From the NCBI GenBank assembly GCA_018266455.1, contig JAFEAJ010000023.1:1-64000 (forward strand): DNA of 64,000 nucleotides, read 5' to 3'. The position numbers were made by a program, and so were the translations under genes. Positions within the stretch are counted from its first letter, which is position 1; every line of letters begins with the position of its first letter. This DNA comes from Bacteroidota bacterium (GTDB lineage Bacteria; Bacteroidota; Bacteroidia; Chitinophagales; Chitinophagaceae). Below, one piece after another: positions 62,221-64,000 of this stretch. Below the pieces are notes generated by a model. That model was not told where the DNA came from and ran no database searches. It saw nothing but the letters and a program-made list of their open reading frames with translations.

Positions 62221-63876
62221 ATGACCCGTTTTTCATTGCTTGCTTTATCTGCACTGCTGTTGTTTCATTTTTCAGCATTTTCACAAAAATTTAAAAAGGC
62301 CGATAAATTGATTATCGCTAATCTTGAAAAAAATATTCGATACCTGGCAGATGATAAACTGGAAGGCCGTAGGGCTGGCACCGCAGGCGAAAAGCTGGCT
62401 AGCGATTATATCATCGCTCAATTTCAGAGCGCAGGCCTGGATAAGATAGAAGAAGGTTCCTGGCTACAGCCCTTTGCAATATATGATGGGAAACAAGTTG
62501 ATAGCACAACCCGTTTTATTATCAACGGGAAAGAGTTGGCCCTTAACAAGGATTTTTTCCCGTTGCCTTTCAGCGCAACAAAAAATGTTTCAGGAACACT
62601 TGCCATAGCTCTGCAGGAAAGTGGCGCCCCGTGGTTTGTTGACCTGAAGGACTTGCTGGAAGAAAATCATGACAACCCCCATTTCGACCTGGATGAAGCA
62701 CTGCATGCTAAAGTAAAAGCATGCGCTAAAGATGGTGCTGTTGCTGTAGTTTTTTATAATGATTCAAAATTTAATGATGGCATTTCTTTTAACAGTAAAG
62801 ACAAGTCTGATGTGGAAGCCATTCCGGTATTGTACGCCACTTCCGATGCCAGGAAAAAATATTTTAAGGATGAGTCCGTCTCTATAGATGTAATAATTGA
62901 TGTAAGCATCAGCGAAAAAAAACGGGTTGGGCATAATGTGCTCGGATTTATCAATAATGGCGCCGACAAAACAATCATTCTCGGGGCGCACTATGACCAC
63001 CTTGGTTATGGCGAAGACGGAAACTCGTTATACCGGGGCACTGACAAGCAAATTCATAACGGCGCCGATGATAATGCCAGTGGCACTGCTGCTTTGATGG
63101 CTCTTGCTGCCCTTTTAAAGAAATCCAAGCTCAAAAGCAATAATTATCTTTTTATCGCTTTTTCCGGAGAAGAACTTGGTTTGTTTGGCTCGAAATATTT
63201 TGTAGAACACCCGGCTGTTGACCTGAAAAAAGTAAATTATATGATCAATATGGATATGGTGGGGCGCCTCAATGACAGTTCGCATGTGCTCACCATTGGC
63301 GGTTATGGCACATCGCCCGAATGGGGTGAATTATTCAGTGCCAACAACAGCAAAAAAAATTATTTGAAATTCAATTATGACAGCAGCGGCACAGGCCCAA
63401 GCGATCATACCTCTTTTTACAGAAAGGATATTCCCGTGCTCTTTTTCTTTACCGGGCTTCATAAAGATTATCATCGCCCCAGCGATGATTATGATAAAAT
63501 TAATTATGCAGGCGAACTATATGTAGTGAAATATATTTACCAGCTTATTGACGAGCTGAACAATAAAGGAAAACTTGTATTCAGCAAAACAAGGGAAACG
63601 CAAACCACCACCTCTGCAAGGTTCAGCGTTACACTTGGCATTATGCCCGACTATACATTTTCCGGCATTGGCGTTCGTGTTGATGGGGTGACCGATGGAA
63701 AGCCTGCCCAAAAAGCCGGTTTAAAAGCTGGTGACGTGATTATCCAGTTGGGCGATCATAATGTGAGCTCCCTGGAAAATTATATGCAAGCGTTGTCAAA
63801 ATTCAAAAAGGGAGATGCAACTTTCGTAAAATACAAACGTGGCAATGATGTAGCTGAAGCACCTGTGCAATTTTAA
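62221..63876 (+). CDS. Secreted M28 family aminopeptidase with PA-like insert and PDZ domain
   Basis: A 551-residue exported zinc peptidase. Signal peptide (1-21, FSAFSQ), an insert of the protease-associated type (about 110-235), then the M28 ligands: His in GAHYDHLG (about 255), bridging Asp in NGADDNASG (about 282), catalytic Glu in SGEELG (about 316), Asp in NMDMVG, and His in HKDYHRPSDDYD. A PDZ domain ends the protein (VRVDGVTDGKPAQKAGLKAG). The ATG at 62134 would put 29 polar residues ahead of the signal peptide and is rejected. It acts in the periplasm on peptides. Confidence 0.92.
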   Translation: MTRFSLLALSALLLFHFSAFSQKFKKADKLIIANLEKNIRYLADDKLEGRRAGTAGEKLASDYIIAQFQSAGLDKIEEGSWLQPFAIYDGKQVDSTTRFIINGKELALNKDFFPLPFSATKNVSGTLAIALQESGAPWFVDLKDLLEENHDNPHFDLDEALHAKVKACAKDGAVAVVFYNDSKFNDGISFNSKDKSDVEAIPVLYATSDARKKYFKDESVSIDVIIDVSISEKKRVGHNVLGFINNGADKTIILGAHYDHLGYGEDGNSLYRGTDKQIHNGADDNASGTAALMALAALLKKSKLKSNNYLFIAFSGEELGLFGSKYFVEHPAVDLKKVNYMINMDMVGRLNDSSHVLTIGGYGTSPEWGELFSANNSKKNYLKFNYDSSGTGPSDHTSFYRKDIPVLFFFTGLHKDYHRPSDDYDKINYAGELYVVKYIYQLIDELNNKGKLVFSKTRETQTTTSARFSVTLGIMPDYTFSGIGVRVDGVTDGKPAQKAGLKAGDVIIQLGDHNVSSLENYMQALSKFKKGDATFVKYKRGNDVAEAPVQF

Positions 63877-63907
63877 ACGGCAACATTAATAACAAATTCT
63901 CTATATC

Positions 63908-64000
63908 ATGAAATTAAAGCTCGATGTAGAAGAAATCACAGCCGGCTTTTTTGAAGATGCGCGTTTATTGGGCATAGTAGTCCCATTAAAAGATTATCAG
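63908..64000 (+). CDS. Start of a gene cut by the window edge, IPExxxVDY-like
   Basis: An ATG 31 bp after the peptidase stop opens a frame running off the right edge (31 codons). The visible MKLKLDVEEITAGFFEDARL followed by GIVVPLKDYQ resembles the beginning of the small IPExxxVDY proteins of Bacteroidota (unknown function). The identifying C-terminal motif is outside the window. Confidence 0.45.
   Translation, partial: MKLKLDVEEITAGFFEDARLLGIVVPLKDYQ

Noticed and set aside
1..64000. CRISPR array or complete defence island
   Set aside because: No regularly spaced repeats or cas genes; only the small toxin-antitoxin island at 37.9-39.9 kb is present.

Overview
The window reads as chromosomal DNA of a Bacteroidota species, most likely of the Chitinophagaceae/Sphingobacteriia type. 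Grounds: a complete Alternative Complex III (actABCDEF) operon running into caa3 oxidase genes; Bacteroidota-type promoters (TTG, 19-22 bases, TAnnTTTG); almost no Shine-Dalgarno sequences; families typical of the phylum (DUF5686, DUF4382, DUF5522, DUF6922, DUF3341, carboxypeptidase-regulatory-domain receptors, fused E1 alpha/beta dehydrogenase); and menaquinone synthesis by the futalosine route (mqnC). No rRNA, prophage or CRISPR array is seen.

Layout. 0-5.8 kb: an edge-truncated amidase-like gene, a MarR regulator with an acyl-CoA dehydrogenase, an alpha/beta hydrolase with a glycosyltransferase, and an Lrp regulator. 5.9-7.5 kb: a tRNA-shaped RNA with a giant structured variable arm and its own terminator, then trmB - DUF5522 - alkyltransferase-like gene. 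7.6-14.5 kb: DUF5686 protein, tandem DUF4382 lipoproteins, and a divergent ECF sigma factor with a membrane-anchored beta-barrel partner. 14.5-17 kb: a MITE-like inverted repeat, a glycosyltransferase and a polysaccharide deacetylase. 17-33 kb: one long minus-strand respiratory block, from actA through the oxidase subunits, with SCO and DUF420 accessory genes after a terminator. Electrons would flow from menaquinol through ACIII and cytochrome c to the caa3 oxidase; CtaB makes heme O and SCO/DUF420 serve assembly.

33-37.8 kb: purN, a carboxypeptidase-like secreted protein, a serine hydrolase, a conserved hypothetical and a membrane dipeptidase. 37.8-39.9 kb is a small accessory island: two or three degenerate copies of a histidine-rich mini-gene, an IS200/IS605-like transposase remnant, a MazE/MazF-type pair, and a DUF6922/AbiEii pair whose toxin is frameshifted. 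39.9-48.7 kb: an Omp85-like barrel, a zinc-ribbon protein, fused 2-oxoacid dehydrogenase E1, gene debris next to a second inverted repeat, a holin-like membrane protein, an inactive/active M16 peptidase pair and a PDZ aspartyl protease. 48.8-64 kb: mqnC with a clear promoter and TTG start, a 1317-residue hybrid histidine kinase, a secreted protein, a 56-codon small ORF followed by a terminator, a TonB-receptor-like protein, a SWIM-SNF2 helicase, an M28 peptidase and the start of one more gene.

The observation most worth following up is the tRNA-like RNA at 5911-6082. It keeps the tRNA tertiary-core bases but carries about 90 foldable bases in the variable arm and an anticodon loop unlike any decoding tRNA.
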